NCBI RefSeq assembly: GCF_900232865.1
Contig: NZ_OCTS01000003.1
Coordinates: 186,001-250,000, forward strand
Direction: 5' to 3'
Length of the DNA stretch: 64,000 nucleotides
Source of the DNA: Corynebacterium dentalis
Lineage (GTDB): Bacteria > Actinomycetota > Actinomycetes > Mycobacteriales > Mycobacteriaceae
Shown: positions 46,359 through 56,096 of the stretch, in pieces
Numbering within the stretch: the first letter of the stretch is position 1
Layout: every line of letters begins with the position of its first letter
Program-made: the position numbers and the translations under genes
The notes under the pieces: model-generated
Database searches by the model: none
What the model saw: the letters and a program-made list of their open reading frames with translations, nothing else
What the model was told of the DNA's origin: nothing

Positions 46359-47582
46359 ATGAAGAAAATTCTCTCCTATGTGTTGATCGTACTGGGTGCT
46401 GCAGCGCTAGTACTGGCCATCGCATTGCCCACCTACGTAGTTCCAAAGGGTAGGGTTCTCCCGCTGAACCTGGTGTCCACCACCGGTACCAATGAGGTGG
46501 AATCCAACCTGCTGGACTCGGCAGCGCTCGGCCAGAACAAGCCACTGCCTGAGCACGCCAACAAGCCAGAATGCCGCGGCAAGACCCCTCAGTTCAGCTG
46601 CTTCATCGGCACGAGCACTCCACTGAAGTCCCAGCGCTTCACCGTGGGTCAGGAGCCTTCCAACAAGGAGGAGGTGACTCTCGAGGTAGGTACTACACTG
46701 TTCCGCACGGACCGCGACGAGCCTCGCAACCTGCTGAACGCAACTATCGAGCGCATCACCCTGGATCGCGAAACTCAGATGCCGGTGGACGAACCCGTCT
46801 CCACCATCGATATCCAGCCATCCAACGCTGCTCCGGAGCAGGCGGCTGAGCCAAGCGAGGACTTCACCAGTGCCAACGAGCCATTCGTACGCTCCGGCAT
46901 CCAGTACCAGTTCCCCATGGGCACGGACCGCAAGTCCTACCCATACTTCGACTACCAGGTGCTGCAGGCCAAGGACATCGACTTCGTGGAAGAAGTTGAG
47001 CAGGACGGCGAAAAGGTCTACCACTTCCAGCAGACCGTGGAGCCAACCGAGCTGTACCCTAACGTTCGTCAGATGCTGGAAGCAGACGGCGAGCTCTCCG
47101 AAGTTGACAAGAACTCCCTGTCCTCCCTCCGCTTGAAGTTCCCTGCTGAGCAGTGGGGTCTGGAGCGCGACGAGATCCACGAAGGTGCTGCCTCCAAAAA
47201 GGAAAGCGAGGACGATGAAGATGCTCTGCCAGACGTGGAGATGTCTCGCTTCTACACCGTGAACCGCGACATCTGGGTCCAGCCGGACACCGGCGTGATC
47301 GTCAAGGGTAGCGAGGAAATCTGGCAGTTCTACGCGCAGGATCAGGAAGAAGCAGACGAGATCGCTCAACCAGAAAACCGCGAAGAAGAGATCGCTAACC
47401 CTGAACGCACCGCTACCTACTTCCCTGGCAAGTGGGATCAGGCATCCATGGATGCACAGATGGCCAAGGCTAAGGACGGCCTGGATCGCATGCAGACCAT
47501 GGGCACCGTAGTGCCTTGGATCCTGGCGATCGTCGGCATCATCTTCCTGGTGCTCGGCTTCATCCTGCACCGTCGTTCCTAG
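46359..47582 (+). CDS. DUF3068 (PorA-family-like) membrane-anchored protein
   Basis: The 407-residue protein has a membrane helix at each end (about 5-25, LSYVLIVLGAAALVLAIALP; about 380-402, VVPWILAIVGIIFLVLGFIL) and a large exterior domain between them. The layout and the sequence PTYVVPKGRVLPLNL match the DUF3068 family of mycolate-forming bacteria, which Pfam lists with PorA; pore function is not shown. The central domain is rich in Glu and Asp. ATG 46359 has CAGGAAA upstream. It sits between the acyltransferase and the large membrane protein of the envelope cluster. Confidence 0.82.
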   Translation: MKKILSYVLIVLGAAALVLAIALPTYVVPKGRVLPLNLVSTTGTNEVESNLLDSAALGQNKPLPEHANKPECRGKTPQFSCFIGTSTPLKSQRFTVGQEPSNKEEVTLEVGTTLFRTDRDEPRNLLNATIERITLDRETQMPVDEPVSTIDIQPSNAAPEQAAEPSEDFTSANEPFVRSGIQYQFPMGTDRKSYPYFDYQVLQAKDIDFVEEVEQDGEKVYHFQQTVEPTELYPNVRQMLEADGELSEVDKNSLSSLRLKFPAEQWGLERDEIHEGAASKKESEDDEDALPDVEMSRFYTVNRDIWVQPDTGVIVKGSEEIWQFYAQDQEEADEIAQPENREEEIANPERTATYFPGKWDQASMDAQMAKAKDGLDRMQTMGTVVPWILAIVGIIFLVLGFILHRRS

Positions 47583-47611
47583 TAGTTACTGAGCTTCACC
47601 GCTTTACTCCG

Positions 47612-47709
47612 CGAGACCCCGCTCCCACGCACTCTCGAGCTCAAGACCGCCGTGGTCCTGACCTCCATGACAGCTTTCGCTCGTCAGCCAACGTGGTAGC
47701 GGGGTCTCG
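47612..47709. repeat. Long-range inverted repeat enclosing a small hairpin
   Basis: CGAGACCCCGCT (47612-47623) and AGCGGGGTCTCG (47698-47709) are perfect 12-base complements separated by 74 bases. Inside lies GACCGCCGTGGTC, a smaller hairpin. TATTTG follows the right arm. It may be the end of the DUF3068 transcript or a short structured RNA. Confidence 0.5.
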
Positions 47710-47740
47710 TATTTGTCTGCCCTGCCATTAGGATGAATCC

Positions 47741-49441
47741 GTGCCTTTGACCTCGCTGCGTTCAGCCCGCGCCACCAAAGCGGTTCTTCCCCTCTGGGTG
47801 CTGTTGGTCTCCGCGGCGACACTGTGGCCGTTCTGGCTGGCCTTCGCCACCCCTAGCTCCGGCTACGCATTCATGGTGCGGGACATGATGATCCCGGCGC
47901 GCATGCCCCTGAATGACCTCAACGAGGGCCTCTCCTCCAGCGCTCCCCGCGCCATCCCGCAGGACACCCTCCTGTCCGTATTCCTGCCGCCGCTGTCCAC
48001 GGTGTGGATTGTGGCCGCCATGGTGTTGTTCTGCGCCATGGCGGGCATGGTCTACACCGCATGGTGGGTCCGCCGCACGGTGGGCGCGAGCCTGCCGGTG
48101 CAGATGGTCGCCTCCCTATTGCTAGTGTGGAATCCCTTCACGATCGAGCGCATGCTCCAAGGCCAGTGGAGCATCGTGGTGGCCATGTGGCTACTGCCCG
48201 CCATTGCCTATACCAGCACGTTTAAGCAGCGCGGCCCCATGCTGTTCTTCTTAGGCATCGCGGCGTTTACCCCCACCGGATGGATGTTGGGCGGGGTCAT
48301 CGCGCTGGCGTGCGCCCGCAGCTGGTTGGTCGCGGGCGCGCAGTTGTTCCTCGCTGCGCCCTGGTTGTTAGTCACTGTGTTTAATGGGTCCGACGTCAGT
48401 GCCGATTCCTCCTCCGCTGCAGCCTTTGCCGCGCGTGCGGAATCCGGAGTGGGCACGTTGGGTGCGCTGATGGGGTTGGGGGGGATATGGAACTCGGAGG
48501 CGGTCCCGGATTCCCGGACTGGCTGGTCCGCGGCCATTGGGGTGTTGCTGTGTGCGCTTATGGTAATGGGCGCATGGGGCGCGCGGGAGATTATTCGGAG
48601 GCATAGTGGAGTGCTGGTGGTGGCGGCGTTGGCGATTGTTGTGCCGTTTCTCCTGTCCACGTCCGCCGGGGTCTCAGTGATGGGACTGCTGATGGACAGC
48701 ATGCCGGGAGCTGGACTGTTGCGGGATTCCCAGAAGTTCGTGGCATTGGCCGTCCCGGGGATGACGCTACTGCTGGCACGCGCGGTGCAAGTGATCGCCG
48801 GGTGGCTGAATTCAGGGCGCTGGCTGGTTTCCTCCGCCACGGGCATACTCATTGTGCTCACCGTGCCTGCCTTGCCTGCGGAGATGTCCCCGCTGAAAGC
48901 TCAGCGCCTGGCCCCGGAGTGGACACAGATCGTCAACGCAGTATCCCAACCCACGCACTCCTCCACCCTTTTACTGCCGCCGGGCAACTACCGCGTGCAG
49001 GATGGACGACCCGTCGTGGACCCCGCCCTCAAGCTGCTCCCAGGCAACCCCATCGATCCAGGTTTCCTTATCGTCGACGACAAACTCGTGGACGGCGACC
49101 CTACAGCCATCGCCCTGCTGCAGGACACGATGAACGGCGAGGATCACCTCGCGGAAAACAGCGTGGGTTGGGTCCTCGTGGACCGCGATTCCATCGCAAA
49201 CGGCACGGACACCAGCGCAATGGATCAGCTGTTGGCTCAGCACCAGGTGGTGGTGAAGTCAGACCGCTACGAGCTCTACCACATCGCGGATGCCACGCCC
49301 CACGCCCACGAAAACTCTTCCCTGCCGATCTTCCTCGGCGTGGGACTTTACTGGTTTATTTTTGGCCTCGGCCTGTGCTTGAGCGTGTGGCAGATTGTGC
49401 TGTGGCGTCGAAAAGAATTCGCTCCCACGCCTGACCAGTAG
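47741..49441 (+). CDS. Large polytopic membrane protein of envelope cluster
   Basis: The 566-residue protein has about 10-11 hydrophobic segments over the first 375 residues, a soluble exterior domain (about 380-525, with TLLLPPGNYRVQDGRPVVDP) and a final membrane helix. The layout recalls GT-C glycosyltransferases and the YfhO-like proteins, and an early acidic loop (YAFMVRDMMIPARMPLND) could hold catalytic acids, but I cannot name a family with confidence. The start is GTG 47741, leaderless (TAGGAT ends 6 bases before). Its end overlaps the convergent glycosyltransferase by 86 bases. Placement suggests lipid-linked sugar or arabinan work. Confidence 0.7.
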   Translation: MPLTSLRSARATKAVLPLWVLLVSAATLWPFWLAFATPSSGYAFMVRDMMIPARMPLNDLNEGLSSSAPRAIPQDTLLSVFLPPLSTVWIVAAMVLFCAMAGMVYTAWWVRRTVGASLPVQMVASLLLVWNPFTIERMLQGQWSIVVAMWLLPAIAYTSTFKQRGPMLFFLGIAAFTPTGWMLGGVIALACARSWLVAGAQLFLAAPWLLVTVFNGSDVSADSSSAAAFAARAESGVGTLGALMGLGGIWNSEAVPDSRTGWSAAIGVLLCALMVMGAWGAREIIRRHSGVLVVAALAIVVPFLLSTSAGVSVMGLLMDSMPGAGLLRDSQKFVALAVPGMTLLLARAVQVIAGWLNSGRWLVSSATGILIVLTVPALPAEMSPLKAQRLAPEWTQIVNAVSQPTHSSTLLLPPGNYRVQDGRPVVDPALKLLPGNPIDPGFLIVDDKLVDGDPTAIALLQDTMNGEDHLAENSVGWVLVDRDSIANGTDTSAMDQLLAQHQVVVKSDRYELYHIADATPHAHENSSLPIFLGVGLYWFIFGLGLCLSVWQIVLWRRKEFAPTPDQ

Positions 49442-50534
49442 CCTCCCAGCTAAACTGCGCAGCTCGTTCCTGCGCTGCTCGGCCCATCTCCACGCGCTGT
49501 TCCGGATGATCCATCATCCACTCCACCGCGTTGATGAAACCGCCCTCGCTGCCGGCCAGCAATCCAGTGGTTCCATCCACTACGGAATCCCGCAGGCCAG
49601 CTGACGAGCTATATCCCACTGTCGGCACCGCATGCTGCGCGGCCTCCACCACAGCCAGGCCCCAGCCTTCCTTGCGGGAGGGCATCACGTGCAGGTCAGC
49701 GTGCTCCAAGATCCGGTGCTTCATCTCCTCGGACACGTGTCCATGGAAGCGAACCAAGCCCTCCATGCCCAGCTCGCGGGCGTATTCGCGCAGATTCTTT
49801 GCCCACCAGCCATCGCCGATAATGTCCAAGCGGATGTTCGGGTGACGGTTGCGCAAACCCGCCACAGCGTTCATGGCGTGCTCCAGCTGCTTGTGTGGCA
49901 CCAGGCGGGACAGGGTCACGAGGTGGACGGTGTCTTTGTTGGCGTCGGGCAAAAAAGGAACATGGGGAACGGGATCCACTCCGTTGCGCACAATATCCAA
50001 CTGGCCAGCAGGAACGCCCAGTTCAACGAGTTCGTCGGCGGACGGCGCGCTCACCGTGACCCAGCGGGACGCGCGGTGTACCCACGGGGAGATTCGCGAC
50101 TCGATGAACCAGCCCAAGCGGGACAGGAATGGCCCAGCCACAGACCACTGCTCGCGGTGGCAATGATGGGTCAGCACCACCGTGGGCGCGGCCGCGAAGA
50201 TCGAGGCGAAAAACGGCACCCCGTTCTGCGTGTCCACCACCACATCTGCATCGCGGAAATCCTTCAGCGGGCCGATGCCGAAACGCGCGCCGAGCAGTGC
50301 CAGCCAGGCGCGAGGGTACACCGTCAGGTTGCCGCCACCGCGGGAAAACAGCACGGTGGGGCCATTGGGCTGGCCCTTCATCTCCCACCGCTGCGCCCCC
50401 GGGTACATCGCGGTACGAAAGACCACTTCATGGCCCTGATCAGCCAGGTACTGCGCCACGCGCTCGAGGTACGTCTCGCTGCCTCCACCCTCGGGGTGAT
50501 CGGTGTCTCGCCAGCAAAGAAGTACTACTTTCAT
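49356..50534 (-). CDS. Family 4 glycosyltransferase
   Basis: GT-B fold glycosyltransferase of 392 residues. The N-terminal donor/acceptor domain starts MKVVLLCWRDTDHPEGGGSETYLERVAQYL; the C-terminal GT4 signature includes TLSRLVPHKQLEHAMNAV, HADLHVMPSRKEGWGLAVVEA and the E-x7-E pair. It is probably a cytoplasmic or membrane-associated enzyme using a nucleotide sugar. The gene order next to a methyltransferase recalls Rv0225-Rv0224c. The start is ATG 50534, divergent from the methyltransferase by 52 bases. Confidence 0.9.
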   Translation of the reverse strand: MKVVLLCWRDTDHPEGGGSETYLERVAQYLADQGHEVVFRTAMYPGAQRWEMKGQPNGPTVLFSRGGGNLTVYPRAWLALLGARFGIGPLKDFRDADVVVDTQNGVPFFASIFAAAPTVVLTHHCHREQWSVAGPFLSRLGWFIESRISPWVHRASRWVTVSAPSADELVELGVPAGQLDIVRNGVDPVPHVPFLPDANKDTVHLVTLSRLVPHKQLEHAMNAVAGLRNRHPNIRLDIIGDGWWAKNLREYARELGMEGLVRFHGHVSEEMKHRILEHADLHVMPSRKEGWGLAVVEAAQHAVPTVGYSSSAGLRDSVVDGTTGLLAGSEGGFINAVEWMMDHPEQRVEMGRAAQERAAQFSWEATGQAWERILFDATAQSATRSSTGRGQK

Positions 50535-50586
50535 GATGTGTAGTACCTTACCGCTAAACCGACGTTGCGCTGGAGGATTGCCCACA

Positions 50587-51414
50587 ATGAGAAAAAACTT
50601 GCCGGAATGGTTGACCCCCACGGCACTGCGCACCTGGAGAAAGCGCGCCACCCTCACGCGCGCGCTGGGCTTGCTGGGCGCCTTCCGCTTCGAGCAGACA
50701 GCCCCGGGCAAGTTCTACGGACTGCTGGCGCGCGACACAGTCGAGCTGATCTCCGCACTGTGGCAAGGTGCCGATCCCGCTGGTCATGCCACCCTGCGGG
50801 GAACCCGGATCCTCGACGTGGGCGGTGGACCGGGGTACTTCGGGGTGGCATTTTCCGACGCTGGGGCGGAATACATCACCTGCGAACCCGACGTGGGAGA
50901 AATGTCTGCCGCGGGTATCCAACTGCAATCCTCCGTCCGGGGGTCCGGCCTGGATCTGCCTTTTCGATCCAACTCCTTCGATGTCACCTATAGCTCCAAT
51001 GTGTCCGAGCATGTTCCGGACCCGTGGCGCATGGCGGACGAGATGCTGCGGGTGACCAAGCCCGGCGGCGTAGTGATTTACAGCTACACCGTGTGGCTGG
51101 GCCCATTCGGCGGCCACGAGACTGGGTTGTGGCAGCACTACGTGGGCGGTGAATTTGCGGCTCGGCGCTATAAGAAGAAGCACGGAAAGGAGCCGAAGAA
51201 CCGGTGGGGCGAGAGCCTGTTCGACGTGGGCTGCGGCGAGGGGCTGCGCTACGCGGAGGACGTCACGGCCGGGAAGCGGGCTGCGGCGGACGATGTGGAA
51301 CTACTGGCCGCGTTCCCGCGCTATCACCCGTGGTGGGCGTGGTGGATGGTTCACGTTCCGGGGTTGCGGGAGTTTGCTGTTTCTAACTTGGTTCTAGTGT
51401 TCCGCAAGAACTAG
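50587..51414 (+). CDS. SAM-dependent methyltransferase
   Basis: Class I methyltransferase of 275 residues. Motif I is ILDVGGGPGYFGVAF, the acidic SAM residue lies in YITCEPD, and motif II/III corresponds to LDLPFRSNSFDVTYSSNVSEHVPDP. A basic N-terminal helix and hydrophobic C-terminal tail (WWAWWMVHVPGLREF) suggest membrane contact. It resembles the Rv0224c type, whose substrate is not established. The start is ATG 50587 with GGAGG 10 bases upstream. Confidence 0.85.
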   Translation: MRKNLPEWLTPTALRTWRKRATLTRALGLLGAFRFEQTAPGKFYGLLARDTVELISALWQGADPAGHATLRGTRILDVGGGPGYFGVAFSDAGAEYITCEPDVGEMSAAGIQLQSSVRGSGLDLPFRSNSFDVTYSSNVSEHVPDPWRMADEMLRVTKPGGVVIYSYTVWLGPFGGHETGLWQHYVGGEFAARRYKKKHGKEPKNRWGESLFDVGCGEGLRYAEDVTAGKRAAADDVELLAAFPRYHPWWAWWMVHVPGLREFAVSNLVLVFRKN

Positions 51415-51659
51415 TGCGCGTTACCGTGGGCACCCGACGCCCGAAGGCGACACGTGGGGGTACGTAAGCTGATTAAGATACAACTATTTTCAGCATTGTT
51501 CGGTACAGTGATCCATGACACAAGGATGCCCGTGCAAGGGTGTGAGACACGCTGAGATGCCCGAAGTGGCGTCAATAAGAAACGTCGATACACAAAGACG
51601 GACCTCAACCACCCAAACACAGGCTCCCAACCTCCGACGATTGGAACCTAAGGAACGTC

Positions 51660-52889
51660 ATGACCAGTAACACTGGCGCCCCAGAGGCCTTCATCTACGA
51701 CGCAGTGCGCACCCCACGTGGCAAGGGCAAGCCAGGCGGCTCCCTCCACACGGTAAAGCCAGTCGACCTGCTCAGTGGACTGATCGAAGCGCTCATCGAG
51801 CGCAACCCAGGCATTGATCCCACCCGCATCAGCGATATCATCGCTGGCTGTGTAACCCCCGTCGGCGACCAGGGCATGGATATCGCCCGCACCGCCGCCC
51901 TCAACGCTGGCCTTCCGTACTCGGCCACCGGCCTGCAGATCAACCGCTACTGTGCATCCGGTCTGACCGCCGTGAACCTCGCGGCGCAGAAAATCCGCTC
52001 CGGTTGGGATGACATGGTCTTCGCCGGCGGCGTGGAGTCCATGTCCCGCGTGCCAATGGGATCTGACGGTGGCGCACTGGCACTCGACCCAGCTTCCAAC
52101 TTCTACAACGATTTCATCCCGCAGGGCATCTCCGCAGACATCATCGCCACGCTGGATGGCAAGACCCGCGATGACCTGGACGCCTACGCCGCACGTTCCC
52201 ACGAGCGCGCCGCTCAGGCATGGCAGGAAGGTCGCTTCGACCGCACCGTGGTTCCCGTAAAGGACATCAACGGCGTGACCCTGCTGGACCGCGACGAGAC
52301 CGTCCGCCCTGGCACCACAGTCGAATCCCTGTCCGGCCTACGCCCCGCCTTCGCCACCATCGGCGAGCAGGGTGGCTTCGACGCAGTCGGCCAGACCAAG
52401 TACCCACAGATCGAGCAGATCGACCACCTGCACCACGCTGGTAACTCCTCCGGCATCGTCGACGGCGCAGCCCTGCTGGCCATCGGCTCCGAAAAGGCTG
52501 GCCAGGACTTCGGCCTCGAGCCTCGCGCTCGCGTGGTCTCCGTTGCCACCTACGGCGTGGAACCCACCATTATGCTCACCGCTCCAGCCCCAGCCTCTCG
52601 CGCCGCACTGGCCAAGGCCGGATTGAAGCCAGAAGACATCGATGTCTGGGAGATCAACGAGGCATTCTCCTCCGTGGTTCTGCGCGCACAGCGCGAGCTG
52701 AACATCCCCGACGAGAAGCTGAACATTTCCGGCGGCGCCATCGCCATGGGCCACCCACTTGGCGCTACCGGCGCGATCATCACCAGCACCGCCGTGGATG
52801 AGCTGCACCGCACCGGCGGCCGCTACGCCCTGATCACCCTCTGCGTCGCAGCCGGCATGGGCGTGGCCACCATCATCGAGCGCGTCTAA
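51660..52889 (+). CDS. fadA: Acetyl-CoA acyltransferase (thiolase)
   Basis: Thiolytic step of fatty-acid beta-oxidation, 409 residues. Active-site residues are Cys98 in [13 protein letters not shown], His365 in [12 protein letters not shown] and Cys395 in TLCVAAGMG. The start is ATG 51660 with AAGGAA 4 bases upstream. It is followed by fadB after 53 bases, forming the classical alpha2beta2 complex pair, and fits a lipid-using lifestyle. A 245-base upstream region holds a possible promoter (TTCAGC near 51490, TACAGT near 51505). Confidence 0.96.
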   Translation: MTSNTGAPEAFIYDAVRTPRGKGKPGGSLHTVKPVDLLSGLIEALIERNPGIDPTRISDIIAGCVTPVGDQGMDIARTAALNAGLPYSATGLQINRYCASGLTAVNLAAQKIRSGWDDMVFAGGVESMSRVPMGSDGGALALDPASNFYNDFIPQGISADIIATLDGKTRDDLDAYAARSHERAAQAWQEGRFDRTVVPVKDINGVTLLDRDETVRPGTTVESLSGLRPAFATIGEQGGFDAVGQTKYPQIEQIDHLHHAGNSSGIVDGAALLAIGSEKAGQDFGLEPRARVVSVATYGVEPTIMLTAPAPASRAALAKAGLKPEDIDVWEINEAFSSVVLRAQRELNIPDEKLNISGGAIAMGHPLGATGAIITSTAVDELHRTGGRYALITLCVAAGMGVATIIERV

Positions 52890-52942
52890 GCGCACACTCC
52901 CCTTTTCTTTCGAGACAAGCACGAAACATCACAGGAGAAACA

Positions 52943-55213
52943 ATGAGCGAGAACATGTTCAAGTGGGAGATTGACGGAGACGGCATCCTCACCCTGACCA
53001 TGGATGACCCCAACCAGCCGGTCAACACGATGAACCAGACGTTCTTCCAGGACTTCCCGGAAATCGTGGACAAGGCCAAGGCTGGAGTGGAGTCCGGAGA
53101 GATCAAGGGCATCATCCTGACCTCTGCCAAGTCCACCTTCTTTGCTGGCGGCGACATCAAGAACATGATCAAGTCCACCCCAGCGGACGCCGAAGAGCTC
53201 ACCAAGCAGCTCAATGACAGCAAGGCCACCATGCGCGCGCTGGAGACCATCGGCGTGCCTGTCGTGGCAGCGATCAACGGCGCTGCCCTGGGCGGCGGCT
53301 TGGAGATCGCCCTGGCGACCCACCACCGCATCGCCTCCGATGCCAGGGGCATCAAGATCGGCCTGCCAGAGGTCACCCTCGGCCTGCTACCAGGTGGCGG
53401 CGGCGTGACCCGCGTGGTTCGCATGCTCGGCCTGCAGGAAGCCCTGATGAAGGTCCTGACCACCGGCCGCCAGTTCGGTGCTGCCGATGCGCAGAAGACC
53501 GGTCTTATCGACGACGTGGTCTCCGCAGACGGGCTGCTGGATGCAGCCAAGAAGTGGATCCAGGAAAACCCAGAAGCTGCACAGCCATGGGACGTCAAGG
53601 GATACAAGATCCCCGGTGGTACCCCTACCACTCCAGCGCTGGCAGCCATTCTGCCCAGCTTCCCAGCCACCATCACCAAGCAGATCAAGGGCGCTCCCAT
53701 GCCAGCGCCAAAGGCCATCCTCAAGGCTGCTGTGGAAGGTGCCCAGCTGAAGAACATCGAGGAAGCCACCGCGGTGGAGACTCGTTACTTCGTGGACCTG
53801 ATCACCGGCTCCACCTCCAAGAACATGATGCAGGCATTCTTCTTTGACCTGCAGTACTGCAACGGTGGAGGCTCCCGTCCGAAGGACGTGGAAAAGAAGC
53901 AGTTCAAGAAGCTGGGCATGGTGGGCGCCGGCATGATGGGCGCTGCCATTGCTTATGTGGCGGCAAAGTCCGGCATGGAGGTTGTCCTCAAGGACATCAA
54001 GCAGGAAGCTGCTGACAAGGGCAAGGATTACTCCGTCAAGCTGGAGGAAAAGGCCTTGTCCCGTGGCAAGACCACCGAAGAGAAGTCCAAGGCTCTGCTG
54101 GATCGCATCAAGCCTTCCACCGACTACTCTGACCTGTCCGATTGCGACATCGTCATCGAGGCTGTCTTCGAGAACACCGAGCTCAAGCACAAGGTCTGGG
54201 CGGAGATCGAGGCTGCTGTTCCTAGCGATTGCGTGCTGGGCTCCAACACCTCCACCCTGCCGATCACCGAGCTGGCCGAGGGCGTTTCCCGCCCGAAGGA
54301 GTTCATCGGTATCCACTTCTTCTCCCCTGTGGACAAGATGCCTCTGGTGGAGATCATCCGCGGCGAGCAGACCAACGATGAGACCCTGGCAGCTGCTTTG
54401 GACTTCACTAAGCAGATCCGCAAGACCCCGATTGTGGTCAACGATTCCCGCGGTTTCTACACCTCCCGCGTGATTGGCTTCTTCCTCAACGAGGCTATGC
54501 GCATGCTGGCCGAGGGCGTGGATCCTGCCGTGATCGAGGCTGCTGGCCGCCAGGCTGGCTACCCTGCTCCTCCACTGCAGCTGCAGGACGAGCTGAACCT
54601 GAAGCTGGCCCGCAAGATCGGTGCGGAGACCAAGGCTGCTCAGGAAGCTGCTGGCGAGACCGTCGACGATGGTGGAGTGACCGCGATCGTGGACAAGATG
54701 CTGGACGAGTACGACCGCCCAGGCAAGCTCGAGGGCAAGGGCTTCTACGAGTACAACGAGGACGGCCGCCGTGCAGGTCTGTGGCGCGGTCTGTGGGACA
54801 AGTTGGGTGCGGGTTCCGTTTCTGTTCCCGACGCCGAGACTGCCGTATCCGGCACCGGCCTAGAGACCGCACACGGCGACGGCCCAGTGCTGATCGACCT
54901 GATCGAGCGCATGCTGTTCTCCGAGGCTCTGGAAACCCAGAAGGTTGTCGACGAAGGCGTTCTGATGTCCGATGCGGATGCCAACATCGGCTCCATCATG
55001 GGCATTGGTTTCCCAGCGTGGACCGGCGGTACCCGCCAGTACATCAAGAACTACGACCGCCCTGCCGAGGCTGCGCTGCCTGAGGGCAAGGTTGCAGTGG
55101 CCGATGGTGGCGATTACCCAACCACCGGCATCGAGGGCTTCGTGGCTCGCGCCGAGGAGCTGGCAGCCAAGTACGGCGAGCGCTTCAACCCTCCTGCTTC
55201 CCTGAAGAACTAG
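52943..55213 (+). CDS. fadB: 3-hydroxyacyl-CoA dehydrogenase/enoyl-CoA hydratase
   Basis: The 756-residue multifunctional alpha subunit of the beta-oxidation complex has an N-terminal crotonase domain (about 1-300; AGGDIKNM and NGAALGGGLEIALATHHRIAS form the oxyanion region), then an NAD-binding dehydrogenase domain beginning LGMVGAGMMGAAIAYVAAKSG near residue 330, with the motif IGIHFFSPVDKMPLVEII, and a C-terminal dehydrogenase helical domain. The ATG at 52943 has AGGAG 7 bases upstream. It partners with FadA. A hairpin terminator follows at 55285. Confidence 0.97.
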   Translation: MSENMFKWEIDGDGILTLTMDDPNQPVNTMNQTFFQDFPEIVDKAKAGVESGEIKGIILTSAKSTFFAGGDIKNMIKSTPADAEELTKQLNDSKATMRALETIGVPVVAAINGAALGGGLEIALATHHRIASDARGIKIGLPEVTLGLLPGGGGVTRVVRMLGLQEALMKVLTTGRQFGAADAQKTGLIDDVVSADGLLDAAKKWIQENPEAAQPWDVKGYKIPGGTPTTPALAAILPSFPATITKQIKGAPMPAPKAILKAAVEGAQLKNIEEATAVETRYFVDLITGSTSKNMMQAFFFDLQYCNGGGSRPKDVEKKQFKKLGMVGAGMMGAAIAYVAAKSGMEVVLKDIKQEAADKGKDYSVKLEEKALSRGKTTEEKSKALLDRIKPSTDYSDLSDCDIVIEAVFENTELKHKVWAEIEAAVPSDCVLGSNTSTLPITELAEGVSRPKEFIGIHFFSPVDKMPLVEIIRGEQTNDETLAAALDFTKQIRKTPIVVNDSRGFYTSRVIGFFLNEAMRMLAEGVDPAVIEAAGRQAGYPAPPLQLQDELNLKLARKIGAETKAAQEAAGETVDDGGVTAIVDKMLDEYDRPGKLEGKGFYEYNEDGRRAGLWRGLWDKLGAGSVSVPDAETAVSGTGLETAHGDGPVLIDLIERMLFSEALETQKVVDEGVLMSDADANIGSIMGIGFPAWTGGTRQYIKNYDRPAEAALPEGKVAVADGGDYPTTGIEGFVARAEELAAKYGERFNPPASLKN

Positions 55214-55284
55214 GTCCCGCACACTCTCTTCTCCTCTTAACCAGAGGATACGGGGGTGGCAGGCCACTCTCAGGAACCAGAATT

Positions 55285-55332
55285 CCCCACCAGCACGTCT
55301 GAATATTTTCAGATTGTTGCCGGTGGGGTTTT
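55285..55332 (+). terminator. Terminator after fadB
   Basis: CCCCACC and GGTGGGG close an outer stem; TCTGAA and TTCAGA form the inner stem; TTTT follows directly. Confidence 0.85.
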
Positions 55333-55405
55333 CTCAGCTTTCAGGGGTGAATTCTCAGTAACGCTCGGAGAGAAATGCGCCCTGAACAGTGCTTATGACC
55401 CATCT

Positions 55406-56068
55406 ATGATCACACCACGCAAGCCTCACAAGGGCATGTCCCGCATGGCATCCGCCATGATCTTGGCAACCTCACTCGGCCTCAGCACCTTCGGAACCGC
55501 TGCCGCGCAGACGGACACTCCGGCCGACAACCCAACCCAGGCAGATTCTTCAGCTTCGTCCGGATCCCTGTCCGGCTCCGCAGCAGACGGCTCGGCCGAA
55601 GGATCCATCGGATCGCTGGATGGCACGAGGGCGGCGTCGAAGGTCATGAACGATCCCACCTGCCACCCCGCACCAGAACACCCACGTCCCGTGGTGTTCC
55701 TCCACGGCACCATCGAAAACATCGGAGCTTTAGTGGCTCTAGACAAGCAGCTCAAGGCGGAAGGCTATTGCACCTGGGGCGAGACCTGCGGCAAGGGCGG
55801 AGGCAGTGCCCAGGGCATGGTGCCGTTCCTTGGTGAAGTGACGGACATCAACGCTAGCGCCGAGGGCGAATCGGAGTTCAGCCAGCAGGTGCTGGACACC
55901 ACCGGCGCTGACCAAGTGGGAGCTGGAACGCCCATCTGGCGAGACCACCCCATCCCCCGGCACTGTCTGCCACTAACCGCACAACTTCCGCACAGATCCC
56001 CCGCTCGGACCCTCTGGTTACTTTTCGAAAAGCATGTTGCCCTAATATGGGGGCTACTGCCGTGAACG
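55406..56068 (+). pseudogene. Secreted lipase truncated before the catalytic serine
   Basis: The frame from ATG 55406 codes for about 220 residues: a signal peptide (MASAMILATSLGLSTFGTAAA), a Ser/Asp/Gly-rich linker, then the beginning of a class 2-like lipase domain with PRPVVFLHGTIENIGAL, EGYCTWGETCGKGG and FSQQVLDTTGADQV. In homologues the next segment is the nucleophile elbow (type VGHSQGG). Here the sequence diverges after GADQVGAG and ends in an unrelated tail, so the catalytic core is missing. A leaderless promoter (TATGAC 6 bases before ATG) is intact. It is probably an inactivated extracellular lipase. Confidence 0.7.
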
Positions 56069-56096
56069 CGAATTAAGTAGACAGAGGGTTTTAAGT

